From assembly GCA_910579155.1 (NCBI GenBank), contig CAJTTS010000003.1:42287-106286 (forward strand): a DNA stretch of 64,000 nt, written 5' to 3'. Shown piece by piece: positions 8,372-16,579 of the stretch. Each line of letters begins with the position of its first letter. Positions within the stretch are counted from its first letter, which is position 1. Under the pieces are notes generated by a model, which saw nothing but the letters and a program-made list of their open reading frames with translations, was not told the DNA's origin and did no database searches. Made by a program: the position numbers and the translations under genes. The stretch comes from an uncultured Oscillospiraceae bacterium (lineage in GTDB: Bacteria > Bacillota_A > Clostridia > Oscillospirales > Oscillospiraceae).

Positions 8372-9325
8372 TCAGCACAGTAGAAATTTCCCCACGTGTT
8401 CCATGGCCTCGGCGGCCCGCTTGATGGGCATCAGTTGAAACACATGCCACATCTCCGTCCACTCCTCCATCCGGCACAGCACCCCCGCCGACCGCATTCT
8501 GTCCCGGAGCTGCTCGGCGTCGGAGTACAGCAGCTCGTTGCCCCCTACTTGGATCAGCGTGGGCGGAAATCCGGTGAAGTCCCCAAACAGCGGCGACAGC
8601 ATGGGATCGCTCAGGTCGGCGCCCGCGGCGTAGGCGCTGCGCACGGCCTGAATGTACTCCATGGTGATGGTGGGGTCAAGCTGGGCCCGCTGGGTATAGG
8701 ACTCCCCGCTGGCGGTCATATCCGTCCAGGGAGAGAACAGCACCAGGCGGCTGGGGAGCCGGCGGCCTTCCGCCTTCAGCCGGTGGAGCAGCACCAGGGC
8801 CAGGTTGCCGCCGGCGGAATCACCCGCTACGGTGATGTCCCGCGCGCCATAGCCCTGGTACATCAGATAGTCCCAAACCCGGACCACGTCGTCCACCGCC
8901 GCCGGGTAGGGATGCTCCGGGGCCAGGCGGTATTCGAAGCACAGCGTCTCCCGCCCGGAGGCGTGGGACAGCTTGGAGGCCAGAGGGCGGGAATAACCCA
9001 GGTTGCCGCTGGTATAGCCGCCCCCGTGGCAGTACAGGATAATCTGGTCGTGGTCGTGTCCCCACTCGGGCCGGACCCATGCGGCCTTCATACCGTCCAG
9101 ATCAAAGGGCTCCCAGCGCATCCCGATCATGGGCGAGGCCAGCCGCCCCAGGATTTCCTGGGCGGCCCGCTGCCGGGCCAGGTCCTCCGGCGCCATGGAC
9201 TCGGCGGAGCTGACAGAATGGATGGCCTTGAGGGCCCGCATCATCCGCGCGAGCTGCTTTTCTTCCGCCTGCGCTTTCTTTTCCGCGGACCTGATGCCGC
9301 GCAGCCGCATGGTTTTCCGCTCCAT
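8372..9325 (-). CDS. Alpha/beta hydrolase (HSL/acetyl-esterase family)
   Basis: The 317-residue protein has the hormone-sensitive-lipase-type signature: oxyanion motif HGGG near residue 100 (LYCHGGGYTSGNLG), nucleophile motif GDSAGG near residue 168, and the C-terminal acid and histidine in LLYSDAEQL and EMWHVFQLMP. It is expected to hydrolyse short-chain acyl esters in the cytoplasm. It is transcribed divergently from an acyltransferase/DUF6320 pair across a 139-base gap. Promoters on both sides share the same 20-base sequence, so the hydrolase and transferase are probably co-regulated and may act on the same ester. Confidence 0.9.
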   Translation of the reverse strand: MERKTMRLRGIRSAEKKAQAEEKQLARMMRALKAIHSVSSAESMAPEDLARQRAAQEILGRLASPMIGMRWEPFDLDGMKAAWVRPEWGHDHDQIILYCHGGGYTSGNLGYSRPLASKLSHASGRETLCFEYRLAPEHPYPAAVDDVVRVWDYLMYQGYGARDITVAGDSAGGNLALVLLHRLKAEGRRLPSRLVLFSPWTDMTASGESYTQRAQLDPTITMEYIQAVRSAYAAGADLSDPMLSPLFGDFTGFPPTLIQVGGNELLYSDAEQLRDRMRSAGVLCRMEEWTEMWHVFQLMPIKRAAEAMEHVGKFLLC

Positions 9326-9356
9326 AGGAATCCCCCTTTTGTATCATCGGCGATTC

Positions 9357-9385
9357 ATTGTACCACAGGCTTCCGCCTTTTTCAA
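9357..9385 (-). promoter_or_regulatory. Promoter of the alpha/beta hydrolase gene
   Basis: On the minus strand TTGAAA (9385-9380), 17 bases, TACAAT (9362-9357). The spacer and -10 lie inside a 20-base sequence (9356-9375) that recurs, with two differences and in opposite orientation, at the divergent promoter (9418-9437). Confidence 0.7.
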
Positions 9386-9407
9386 TGGTCCGCCGCCCCA
9401 TGCGTCC

Positions 9408-9436
9408 TTGTACTTTCCGGAAGACTGTGGTACACT
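9408..9436 (+). promoter_or_regulatory. Promoter of the acyltransferase-DUF6320 operon
   Basis: TTGTAC (9408-9413), 17 bases, TACACT (9431-9436), 28 bases before the start codon. It shares a 20-base sequence (9418-9437) with the divergent hydrolase promoter, forming an inverted pair about 60 bases apart: a candidate common operator. Confidence 0.7.
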
Positions 9437-9464
9437 GTTCTCATGACGGGACGGAGGGACGCCT

Positions 9465-10754
9465 ATGCCGCGGGAACAGGACTGGTACCGGCTGGACAAT
9501 GCCGGCGTGCTGTACTCTGCTTTGAAAAAAGAGAAATATGCCCCGGTCTACCGTTTTTCCGCGGTCATGATGGAGCCGGTGGACCCGGAGGCGTTACAGC
9601 AGGCGGTGGACCGGACCATGCCCCGGTTTCCCAGCTTCCGGGTGCGCATCCGCAAGGGGGCCTTCTGGTGCTATTTTGAGCCCAACCCCAAGCCCGGGCC
9701 CTTTGTGCGGCCCGATATCTCCAACCCCTGCCAGCCCATCCGGGACAGGGCGGACAACGATTGGCTGATCCGGTTTTACTACTACGAGAGCCGCATCTCC
9801 TTTGAGGCGTTCCACGCCGTGTCCGACGGGAGTGGGGCGTTGGCCTTTTTCCGGGCGGTGCTGGCGGAATACCTGCGGGAGCGGGGGATCGATATCCCGC
9901 CGGACCCCCTACTGCCGGACGTGGCGCAGCCGCCCGGCCCGGAAGAGCTGGAGGACGCTTACGGCAGGTATGCCGGGAAGCGGGCGCTCCGGAAGAGGCT
10001 TCAAAAGACCGCCTATGCCAATACCAGCGCCCCGGAGCCCTTTTATACCCTGAACGTGACCATGGGGCTCATGTCCGTGGCGGCGCTCAAGGCCAAGGCA
10101 AAGGAGTACGGCGCCACCATCACGGAGTACCTGACGGCGGTGCTGCTGCTGTCCCTGCTGGAAAAGCAGCGCGCGGAGCGCCCGTTCCGGGAAAAGCCCA
10201 TCGCGCTGGCCATCCCGGTGAATCTCCGGGCCTGGTTTCCCTCGGGGACCCTGCGGAATTTTATGCTGACGCTGCGCCCCTGTGTGGACCCAACCCTGGG
10301 GGAGTACACGCTGGAGGACCTGATCCGTTACGTGCACCATTTCATGGGCTTGTCCCTGAACCGGGCGGAGATGCGGGCCGTCGTCACGGGAAATGTGAAA
10401 TTTACCCGGAACAAACTGCTGAAAATCATCCCACTATTTCTGAAAAAGCCCATTATGGCCTTTTCCTACTGGCTGGTGGCGGTCCGCCCGTTTACCGCCA
10501 CCTTCACCAACCCGGGGGCCGTCCGGCTGCCGGACTCCATGCAGCCCCATATCCGGCGCATGGAAGTGATCCTGGGGCAGGCTACCCGGCCGTCGCCCCA
10601 TTGTGCCGCCATAAGCTGCGGGGACGTGATGGAGGTGACCTTTGCCGGGACGGGGACCTCCAGCGAGACGGAGCGGCGCTTTTTCACCCATCTGGTCCGG
10701 GAGGGAATCCCGGTCAAGGTCATTTCCAACCGGAGCCAACAGGAGGTGCGCTGA
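9465..10754 (+). CDS. CoA-dependent (alcohol acetyltransferase-like) acyltransferase
   Basis: The 429-residue soluble protein carries the HxxxDG catalytic motif as HAVSDG near residue 117, preceded by the two-stranded entry typical of the chloramphenicol-acetyltransferase/condensation superfamily (LQQAVDRTMPRFPSFRVRIR). A second half includes IALAIPVNLRAWFPSGTLRN, matching the channel-forming half. It should transfer an acyl group from CoA to an alcohol or amine; the substrate is unknown. The stop overlaps the start of the DUF6320 gene (shared A of TGATG), so the two are co-translated. Homologues are often labelled alcohol acetyltransferase and occur beside DUF6320, as here. Confidence 0.85.
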   Translation: MPREQDWYRLDNAGVLYSALKKEKYAPVYRFSAVMMEPVDPEALQQAVDRTMPRFPSFRVRIRKGAFWCYFEPNPKPGPFVRPDISNPCQPIRDRADNDWLIRFYYYESRISFEAFHAVSDGSGALAFFRAVLAEYLRERGIDIPPDPLLPDVAQPPGPEELEDAYGRYAGKRALRKRLQKTAYANTSAPEPFYTLNVTMGLMSVAALKAKAKEYGATITEYLTAVLLLSLLEKQRAERPFREKPIALAIPVNLRAWFPSGTLRNFMLTLRPCVDPTLGEYTLEDLIRYVHHFMGLSLNRAEMRAVVTGNVKFTRNKLLKIIPLFLKKPIMAFSYWLVAVRPFTATFTNPGAVRLPDSMQPHIRRMEVILGQATRPSPHCAAISCGDVMEVTFAGTGTSSETERRFFTHLVREGIPVKVISNRSQQEVR

Positions 10755-11461
10755 TGTCATACTGTGTCAACTGCGGCGTGGAGCTGGACGGCACGGCGGA
10801 GATGTGCCCGCTGTGCCGGACGCCGGTGTATAACCCCGCCCGGCCGGTGGACCGGGACGGCTCCACCCCCTTTCCCACGGAGCGGGGCGAGGTGGCCCTG
10901 GACTCCAGGTGGGAGGTGGCTGTCCTGATCTCCGCCATGTTGGGCTCGGCGGCCCTATGCTGCGGGCTGCTGAACCTGTTTTTCCTGCTGACCAGCCAGC
11001 CCTGGTCCCTGTACGTGATCGGGGCGGCGGCCATGCTCTGGGTCTTTATCGTGCCGCCCCTGCTGTGGCGGAAGCTGCCCCTGCCCGCAGCGACCTTGCT
11101 GGACGGGGCGGCGGTGGGGCTGTATGTGCTGCTGATTGCGTGGGAGCTGGATGGGCTGGACTGGTATCTCCATCTGGCGTTGCCCGCCACGATTTTGTTG
11201 GCGGCCATTCTGCTGGCCCAGGTGCTGCTGTTCCAGAAGCGGCGGCTGAGCATCCTCTCCACCATGGCGGTGGTCATCGCCTCCGTGGCGGTGTTTGTGG
11301 CGGGGCTGGAGCTGCTGGGGGACCTGTATTTCCATGGGGGGTGGGAGCCGTCCTGGTCGCTGGTGGTGCTGATCGTCGCCGGAGCGCTGGAAATCCCGCT
11401 GATGGTGGTGCGCCGGGTTCCGAAGCTTCGGAAGGAGGCCCGACGGCGTTTCCACATATGA
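10754..11461 (+). CDS. DUF6320 zinc-ribbon membrane protein
   Basis: The protein has 235 residues and starts with a zinc ribbon (Cys4, Cys7, Cys18, Cys21: CVNCG and CPLC). About six membrane segments follow (VAVLISAMLGSAALCCGLL, LYVIGAAAMLWVFIVPPLLW and others) and a short basic tail. Function is unknown. It overlaps the acyltransferase stop by one base, which strongly implies a joint role, perhaps anchoring the enzyme or moving its lipid-like product at the membrane. A 16-bp perfect palindrome (11418-11433) falls in its last codons; one such match is expected by chance in a window of this size. Confidence 0.8.
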   Translation: MSYCVNCGVELDGTAEMCPLCRTPVYNPARPVDRDGSTPFPTERGEVALDSRWEVAVLISAMLGSAALCCGLLNLFFLLTSQPWSLYVIGAAAMLWVFIVPPLLWRKLPLPAATLLDGAAVGLYVLLIAWELDGLDWYLHLALPATILLAAILLAQVLLFQKRRLSILSTMAVVIASVAVFVAGLELLGDLYFHGGWEPSWSLVVLIVAGALEIPLMVVRRVPKLRKEARRRFHI

Positions 11462-11504
11462 GCGGGCGGTAAAATCGTGAGAATTATTGTAAAGGAGGGT
11501 ACTT

Positions 11505-12041
11505 ATGTCAAAATTCTATGGAAAAAAACACAGGGCGAAAATCGAAAGGATGGAGGAGCTGTGGGAAAATCTCCATGCCCTTGCCGAGCTGTGCAAGGAG
11601 TACGGCATTGAGGACATGTTGCAGGACAACGGTTTGAAGGTCATGCAGCAGCTGGTGTACCTGAACATGGATTTTTTGCCGGGAAGGGAGGGGAATGACA
11701 GCATCTCCGAATCCGGGACGGAGTGGGAGATGAAATCCGTGAACATCCTCTTGACTTCCGGGTTCAGCACCAACCACCACACAAATCATGACATCATCGC
11801 CAAGTACAGAAAGGTGCCGTGGACGTTTTCGATCTATGAGGGTATCACACTAAAGGAAATCTACGTCATGACGCCCTCGCAGCTCGAACCGATCTACCGG
11901 CACTGGGAGGAGCGGCTGCGAGACGGCCGCTCGCATCTCAACAACCCGAAAATTCCGGTGAGCTTTGTGAGAGCGAACGGCCTGAAGGTGTTCCCTATTG
12001 ATCCCGACAACCCCATTGACCCGGACAGCATCAACTGGTAA
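11505..12041 (+). CDS. PvuII-type type II restriction endonuclease
   Basis: The 178-residue protein aligns along its length with PvuII (157 aa) as I know it. QDNG is at residues 40-43, the catalytic triad is Asp65/Glu75/Lys77 in LPGREGND and EWEMK, then GFSTNHHTNH (PvuII GFSTHHHMNP) with the two DNA-contacting histidines, IIAKYRKVPW, and NNPKIPV containing the base-reading Asn. It should therefore cut DNA at CAGCTG as a homodimer. The start has an AAAGGAGGG site. It is convergent with its methyltransferase (9-base gap), whereas in the PvuII system they diverge around a controller gene; I find no controller. Base composition is lower in GC than neighbours, fitting lateral transfer. Confidence 0.93.
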   Translation: MSKFYGKKHRAKIERMEELWENLHALAELCKEYGIEDMLQDNGLKVMQQLVYLNMDFLPGREGNDSISESGTEWEMKSVNILLTSGFSTNHHTNHDIIAKYRKVPWTFSIYEGITLKEIYVMTPSQLEPIYRHWEERLRDGRSHLNNPKIPVSFVRANGLKVFPIDPDNPIDPDSINW

Positions 12042-12050
12042 AAGGGGGGG

Positions 12051-13025
12051 TTACTTGTTGAGGTTTAACGAGGTTTGACTCGGCAGAATTTCAATTAATT
12101 CGCCGTTCATAATGGCCTCGTAATGCTGCTGGGCCTGGTCCACCGAATCGGAGAACCGCAGGGTGGAGGTAGCGACATATTCCTGATTGATTTCAAAGGT
12201 TTTCCACTGCCGGTTAAGGGCCTCGGCGGCCTGACCGGTGGTGTTGGAGCCGCCGAAGATATCGACGACCATATCCATTGGATCCGTCAGGAATTTGATG
12301 AAAAACTCCGGAAGCGATATGGGGAAACGGGCGGGGTGCCGCTTGAGCGAAAGGGCTTTGCAGTAGCGCTGGTACTGGCTGTTTGAGTCGCTGTTGGAAT
12401 ATTGCAGCAGGTTGGAGGGAATTGCCCCGCCGTTGTCCTTGGCCCAGGAGCTTTTCCCCATCACATGGCCGGAGGGCCTGTGGATGCCCGGCTGTTTCAC
12501 AAAGTCCTCGGGTTTGGAAATCAGGTGCTGCATCCGGGAAGAGTAGGGGGTGAGCACGTTTCTCACGTCCGCTTTGGGCCACTCGGTTTTGGACAGCCAC
12601 CATACCGTGTCCACGCTGTTTTTTGCGCGGAGCTTTCTTTTGTTAACCCATTCGATGGGCGCGGGCAGAGAGGACGGATTGTGCCAGTAAAACGGCTGCG
12701 CCAGGTGAAAGCCGACCCCGTCGCACATTTGCAGGAGCACCCGGTATTGGTACAGGCTGTAGGTGGGGGTTCCCCGGTGGTACGCGCTGCCCAGGTCGAT
12801 GACGAAGCTGCCGTCGGGGCGGAGCTTCCGGTACACGATTTCACCGAAGGAGCACAGCCATGACACATATTCGTCCTGCTCCTTATTTCCGTAGCTCTTT
12901 TTTCGCAGCAACGCGAAGGGGGGAGAGGTGACGACGAGATTGACGCTGTCGTCCTCCAACTCCGCCAGCAACTGTATAGAATCGCCCAGCAGGCAGGCGC
13001 CTAGTTTTGTTGTGTAGCCAATCAT
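12051..13025 (-). CDS. PvuII-type DNA (cytosine-N4) methyltransferase
   Basis: The 324-residue protein closely follows M.PvuII. The catalytic motif TSPPF is at about residues 33-37 (VVTSPPFALLRKKSYGN) and comes first. FYWHNPSSLPAPIEWVNKRK and TVWWLSKTEWPKADV follow in the middle, and the SAM-binding DIFGGSNTTG lies near residue 265; this is the beta-class order for N4-cytosine enzymes. It should protect CAGCTG from the adjacent endonuclease. I chose ATG 13025 because of the GGAG site in front and agreement with the M.PvuII start; in-frame ATGs 60 bases and more upstream would add a non-homologous tail. It runs tail-to-tail with the endonuclease. Confidence 0.92.
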   Translation of the reverse strand: MIGYTTKLGACLLGDSIQLLAELEDDSVNLVVTSPPFALLRKKSYGNKEQDEYVSWLCSFGEIVYRKLRPDGSFVIDLGSAYHRGTPTYSLYQYRVLLQMCDGVGFHLAQPFYWHNPSSLPAPIEWVNKRKLRAKNSVDTVWWLSKTEWPKADVRNVLTPYSSRMQHLISKPEDFVKQPGIHRPSGHVMGKSSWAKDNGGAIPSNLLQYSNSDSNSQYQRYCKALSLKRHPARFPISLPEFFIKFLTDPMDMVVDIFGGSNTTGQAAEALNRQWKTFEINQEYVATSTLRFSDSVDQAQQHYEAIMNGELIEILPSQTSLNLNK

Positions 13026-13137
13026 ATTATGCTCCAATCTATCTGTATCGTTACAGTGCAACGGCGCAACTGTGCATTTCTTCATTTTAACAGGTGAAGG
13101 AGCGCTTTTCAACACATTTTTCAAAGGAGGCGAGGTT

Positions 13138-14262
13138 ATGCTGTCCCGTCAACGGCTGTTCTGGCGGCTGCGGCCCTACGACCTGCCCGGTTCCGACCGG
13201 GCCTTCCTGCGGGCCTGCCGGGACAACTGCGCCTATCATATCTGCCACTGTCCCGGCTATGCCGCCATTTGCAGGCACTTGGGCTTTTCCCCGGAGCAGC
13301 TCCGGACCATCGACGATTTGGCCAAGATTCCCGTAATCCCCACGCTCTTTTTCAAACGGAAAGCCCTGTTCTCCATGCCCCAGTGGCGTATGGCCATGAA
13401 GGTGACCTCCTCGGGCACCAGCGGGAAGTACAGCCGCATCGGGTTCGACTGGGGCTCCATCCTGGCGGAGGCCCCTATGGTCATCAACCTGGGGTTTCGC
13501 CACCATCTGGTGTCCCCCAAGCCCGCCCACTGTGTCATCCTGGGCTACAAGCCCCACAAGTCCAACCATACCGGGGTCACCCGGACCATGTTCGGCCTGA
13601 CCCACTTTTCCCCACCCCTCAGCCGTACCTACGCCCTGCATATGGTGGACGGGGGCTATGTCCCCAACCTGGATTCTGTGGCCAGGGCCCTGAAAAAGTT
13701 CGAGCGCTCCCACTTTCCCACCCGTGTCATCGGTTTTCCCTCCTACCTGTGGTTCGGCCTGAAACGGATGGAGGAGCTGGGGCTGCGGGTAAAGCTGCCA
13801 AAGGGATCCCGCATCATTCTGGCGGGAGGCTGGAAGCAGCACTCCGACCAGGAGGTGGACAAGGGCACCCTCTACGCCCTGGTGGAAAAGACGTTGGGTG
13901 TCCCCGAGGAGAACATCAACGAGCTGTTCGGCGCGGTGGAGCACCCGGTGTTTTACAACACCTGCAAGCGCCACCATTTCCACATACCCGCCTATGGCCG
14001 CATCATCATCCGGGACCCGGACACCCTGGAACCCTTGCCCATGGGCCGGGTGGGCCTCATCAACCTGATCTCGCCCCTGATGTGCGCCACGCCGACCCTC
14101 AGCGTCATGACCGACGACCTGGGTTATCTGACAACCGGGGAGAAGTGCGGCTGCGGCATTCAAACTCCATATCTGACCATTTTGGGCCGGGTGGGGATGA
14201 GCGACATTCAGACTTGCGCCGCCGGGGCATCGGAGCTGCTGGGAAAGGGGGAAGCGTTTTGA
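13138..14262 (+). CDS. LuxE-type acyl-protein synthetase / acyl-adenylating enzyme
   Basis: The 374-residue protein of the LuxE/PaaK-like adenylate-forming group has the phosphate-binding loop VTSSGTSGKYSRIG at about residues 88-101 and a later adenylation region around LFGAVEHPVFYNTC and GRIIIRDPDT. It activates a fatty or carboxylic acid as acyl-AMP and would pass the acyl group to its partner. The start is set by AAAGGAGGCGAGG. The gene overlaps the LuxC-type reductase by four bases, so the pair forms an acid-to-aldehyde reductase. No luciferase genes are present, so the product is probably an aldehyde or alcohol for another purpose. Confidence 0.85.
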   Translation: MLSRQRLFWRLRPYDLPGSDRAFLRACRDNCAYHICHCPGYAAICRHLGFSPEQLRTIDDLAKIPVIPTLFFKRKALFSMPQWRMAMKVTSSGTSGKYSRIGFDWGSILAEAPMVINLGFRHHLVSPKPAHCVILGYKPHKSNHTGVTRTMFGLTHFSPPLSRTYALHMVDGGYVPNLDSVARALKKFERSHFPTRVIGFPSYLWFGLKRMEELGLRVKLPKGSRIILAGGWKQHSDQEVDKGTLYALVEKTLGVPEENINELFGAVEHPVFYNTCKRHHFHIPAYGRIIIRDPDTLEPLPMGRVGLINLISPLMCATPTLSVMTDDLGYLTTGEKCGCGIQTPYLTILGRVGMSDIQTCAAGASELLGKGEAF

Positions 14263-15524
14263 TTTTTGCCAATGGGAAATTGCTCCCTGATACGGAGCGA
14301 AAGGCCGTCCTGGACGGCCTGGAGGCCCAACTGGACGCTGTGCGCACTGCCCCGCCTCTGGAGGCGGAGACGGTGATTTCCGCCGTGGACGCCTTGGGCA
14401 AGCGGTTGGAGGACGGGGAGTTCGCCCCGCTGCTGTCCCGGTTCCTGCCCGCCGGGATGGGATTGGACGAGCTGCTCCCCCTGCTGCGCCGGGAGAGCCT
14501 GGAGGGCAAGCTGACCGCTGAGCTGGGGCCGGAGCCTTTCGTATCCAAGGATTTCGCCAAAACCACCGCCCGGGTCCTGCCCCTGGGCGTGCTGTTCCAC
14601 ATCGCGCCGGGCAATATGCCGGGGCTGCCGGTTTACACCGCGCTGGAGGGACTGCTCACCGGCAACATCAATCTGGTCAAGCTGCCCCACGGGGATAAGG
14701 GCCTGTCCCTGGCGGCCTTTGGCCTGCTGGTGGAGCAGGAACCCCGGCTGGCCCCTTATATCTACGCCTTTGACCTACCCTCCGGTCGGCGGGAGGACAT
14801 GAAAGTCCTGGCTGCGCTGGCCGACGGGTTGGTGGTCTGGGGCGGCGACGGGGCCGTGGAAGCTGCCCGGACCCTGGCCGGGCCCGGATGCAAGCTCATG
14901 GAGTGGGGCCACCGGCTCAGCTTCGCCTATCTCTCCGGTTACGAGGACAGGGAGGCCGAGCTGTCCGCTCTGGCTTCCCACATCGTGGAGACGGGCCAGC
15001 GGCTGTGTTCCTCCTGCCAGGTGATTTTTCTGGACACCGACGATCGTGAGGAGGGGCTTGCCTTTTGCCGGGAGTTCCTGCCCTATCTGGAGAAAGCGGC
15101 GGCCCAACGCCCTGGGCCGGGGGCTGGGGCCCCGGCTTCCCTCAGCGGCCACACCGCCCTGCTGGAGCGCATCGTGGACGGAAGGGCGGAGGGGGAAACC
15201 ATATTCCGGGGTAAAGGCTGTTCGGTAATCCTCCGGCCCGACCGGGAGCTGGAGCTTTCCCCCATGGAGGGCAATGTGCTGGTGAAGCTGCTCCCGCAAA
15301 AGGAGCTGCTTTCCGCTCTCCGCCGCCGGAAGGGACGGCTCCAGACGGCGGGGCTGGTCTGCGCCCCGGAGAAGCGTGAGGCCCTCACCGACCTGCTGGC
15401 CCGGGCGGGCCTCACCCGGGTTACCCGGGCGGGAGGCATGTCCGCCTCCTTTCCCGGGGAGGCCCACGACGGGGAGTACGCCCTGCGCCGTTATGTGCGG
15501 ATGGTGGACGTGGAGAAGGGGTGA
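14259..15524 (+). CDS. LuxC-type acyl-CoA/acyl-protein reductase
   Basis: The 421-residue aldehyde-dehydrogenase-fold reductase has the LuxC signatures VLFHIAPGNMPGLPVYTALEG (~105-125), the nucleotide-binding GLVVWGGDGAVEAAR, and a catalytic cysteine in ETGQRLCSSCQVIF (~residue 250). It reduces an activated acyl group to aldehyde with NADPH. The start is TTG at 14259, inside the LuxE stop region, preceded by AAAGGGGGAAG; no ATG lies nearby in frame. It is tightly coupled to the LuxE-type gene. The family can also act on acyl-CoA directly. Confidence 0.88.
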   Translation: MIFANGKLLPDTERKAVLDGLEAQLDAVRTAPPLEAETVISAVDALGKRLEDGEFAPLLSRFLPAGMGLDELLPLLRRESLEGKLTAELGPEPFVSKDFAKTTARVLPLGVLFHIAPGNMPGLPVYTALEGLLTGNINLVKLPHGDKGLSLAAFGLLVEQEPRLAPYIYAFDLPSGRREDMKVLAALADGLVVWGGDGAVEAARTLAGPGCKLMEWGHRLSFAYLSGYEDREAELSALASHIVETGQRLCSSCQVIFLDTDDREEGLAFCREFLPYLEKAAAQRPGPGAGAPASLSGHTALLERIVDGRAEGETIFRGKGCSVILRPDRELELSPMEGNVLVKLLPQKELLSALRRRKGRLQTAGLVCAPEKREALTDLLARAGLTRVTRAGGMSASFPGEAHDGEYALRRYVRMVDVEKG

Positions 15525-15533
15525 GGGCGCAAA

Positions 15534-16313
15534 TCAGCGCTGCTGAAAGCTAATGTAGCCGTAGTGGGGCGTGGCATAATCGGTGAGGCCGAAGGAATAG
15601 CCCATGGAGGCCATGGTCTTTGCCTGAGAGGCCATGGCGCCGGAGCCGCTTCGGGCGGGATCCACGGCCAGATAATTTCCGTTAGCGTCCCGCCCCACGA
15701 TCACGATCCAGTGGTGGCGGGTGGTGGAGGAGTGGACGGCGGCCACAATGGGGAGGCCGTTGGACAGGGCGGCGTCCACCGCGGCGTTCAGTTCGTTCCT
15801 GCTGCCCACGTAGCTGTCCGTCTTGTAGGTGGCCCGGTATGTGTTCCCGTCGGAGCCGGTGTACAGCTCCCCGTTCAGGCTCCGGCACAGGACGCCGCTG
15901 TAGATCATATCGGCGGTGGAATACCGGTTGCCGCCCATGATGAGATTGACCGCCATCGCCGCCGCGGTGGCTTTGCAGGTGTTCTTGTCCTGTCGAAGGA
16001 AGGACACCCGGCTCAGGTTGGCGGCGGTGAGCCCGCCGGTGGCGGAGGGGTCGATGAGGACGCCTTGTTTCAGAAGCTGTAGCATCCGGGTATTCTGGGC
16101 GGCGGTGCCGCGGTAGCCGCTGATGCCGTTGGCGGCGGCGATTCCGGTCCGGTTGGAGTAGGACGGATCGACTCCCAGGGCGTTCAGGGCAACGGCGATG
16201 GATACGCTGTTGCCGGTATACCGAGGGAAGTAGGAGGCCGCGCCGGCGGTGGCGGTGAGAGCGGAGAGCGTCAGGCACAGCGCCAGGGTGGCGGCGGCAA
16301 ATCGTTTTTTCAT
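15534..16313 (-). CDS. Secreted C39-like/papain-fold cysteine peptidase
   Basis: The protein has 259 residues. A clear Sec signal peptide occupies residues 1-26 (LALCLTLSALTATAGAA). The mature part has a probable catalytic Cys in DKNTCKATAAAMAVNL (~residue 111), His in TRHHWIVIVGRDANG (~199) and an Asp/Asn element in LAVDPARSG (~214). This is the Cys-His-Asp order of C39-like and papain-like peptidases, found outside the cell. It begins at 16313 with a GAAAGGAAGG site. The substrate is unknown; it might process peptides or wall material. It is convergent with luxC and lies alone. Confidence 0.7.
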   Translation of the reverse strand: MKKRFAAATLALCLTLSALTATAGAASYFPRYTGNSVSIAVALNALGVDPSYSNRTGIAAANGISGYRGTAAQNTRMLQLLKQGVLIDPSATGGLTAANLSRVSFLRQDKNTCKATAAAMAVNLIMGGNRYSTADMIYSGVLCRSLNGELYTGSDGNTYRATYKTDSYVGSRNELNAAVDAALSNGLPIVAAVHSSTTRHHWIVIVGRDANGNYLAVDPARSGSGAMASQAKTMASMGYSFGLTDYATPHYGYISFQQR

Positions 16314-16520
16314 GGTGGAAACCTTCCTTTCTGTTCGCGGCGTGGATCGGGATGAACGGGGGAGGGGTGCGCGGCCGTGGTAGAAAAGCCGCAGACAAAT
16401 CCCTGCAATTGTCTCATTCGTCCACAAAGAGGCCCGGCTTTACCTTTTTTAGTAAATTACTCATATGTAAATCCTGGAATGTCCCGCCGGCCCCCGGCGT
16501 CTTATCCTGTTTTCAAAGGC

Positions 16521-16560
16521 AAAACCGCCCCGGACCACCGTGTGGTCCGGGGCGGTTTTT
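16521..16560 (-). terminator. Strong symmetric terminator after the PAS histidine kinase
   Basis: A perfect 18-bp stem with a CGT loop, with A-run before and T-run after on both strands. It ends the histidine kinase transcript on the minus strand and could act in both directions. Confidence 0.9.
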
Positions 16561-16579
16561 ATGCTTTGTCCGGTCGGTT

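Noticed and set aside
11418..11433. Perfect 16-base palindrome upstream of the PvuII-type endonuclease as a controller box
   Set aside because: It lies inside DUF6320 codons, one such palindrome is expected by chance per 64 kb, and no controller protein gene exists here.
13053..13073. ACAGT...ACTGT dyad between the methyltransferase and LuxE-type genes
   Set aside because: Arms of only five bases at a distance of eleven; too common by chance to call an operator.
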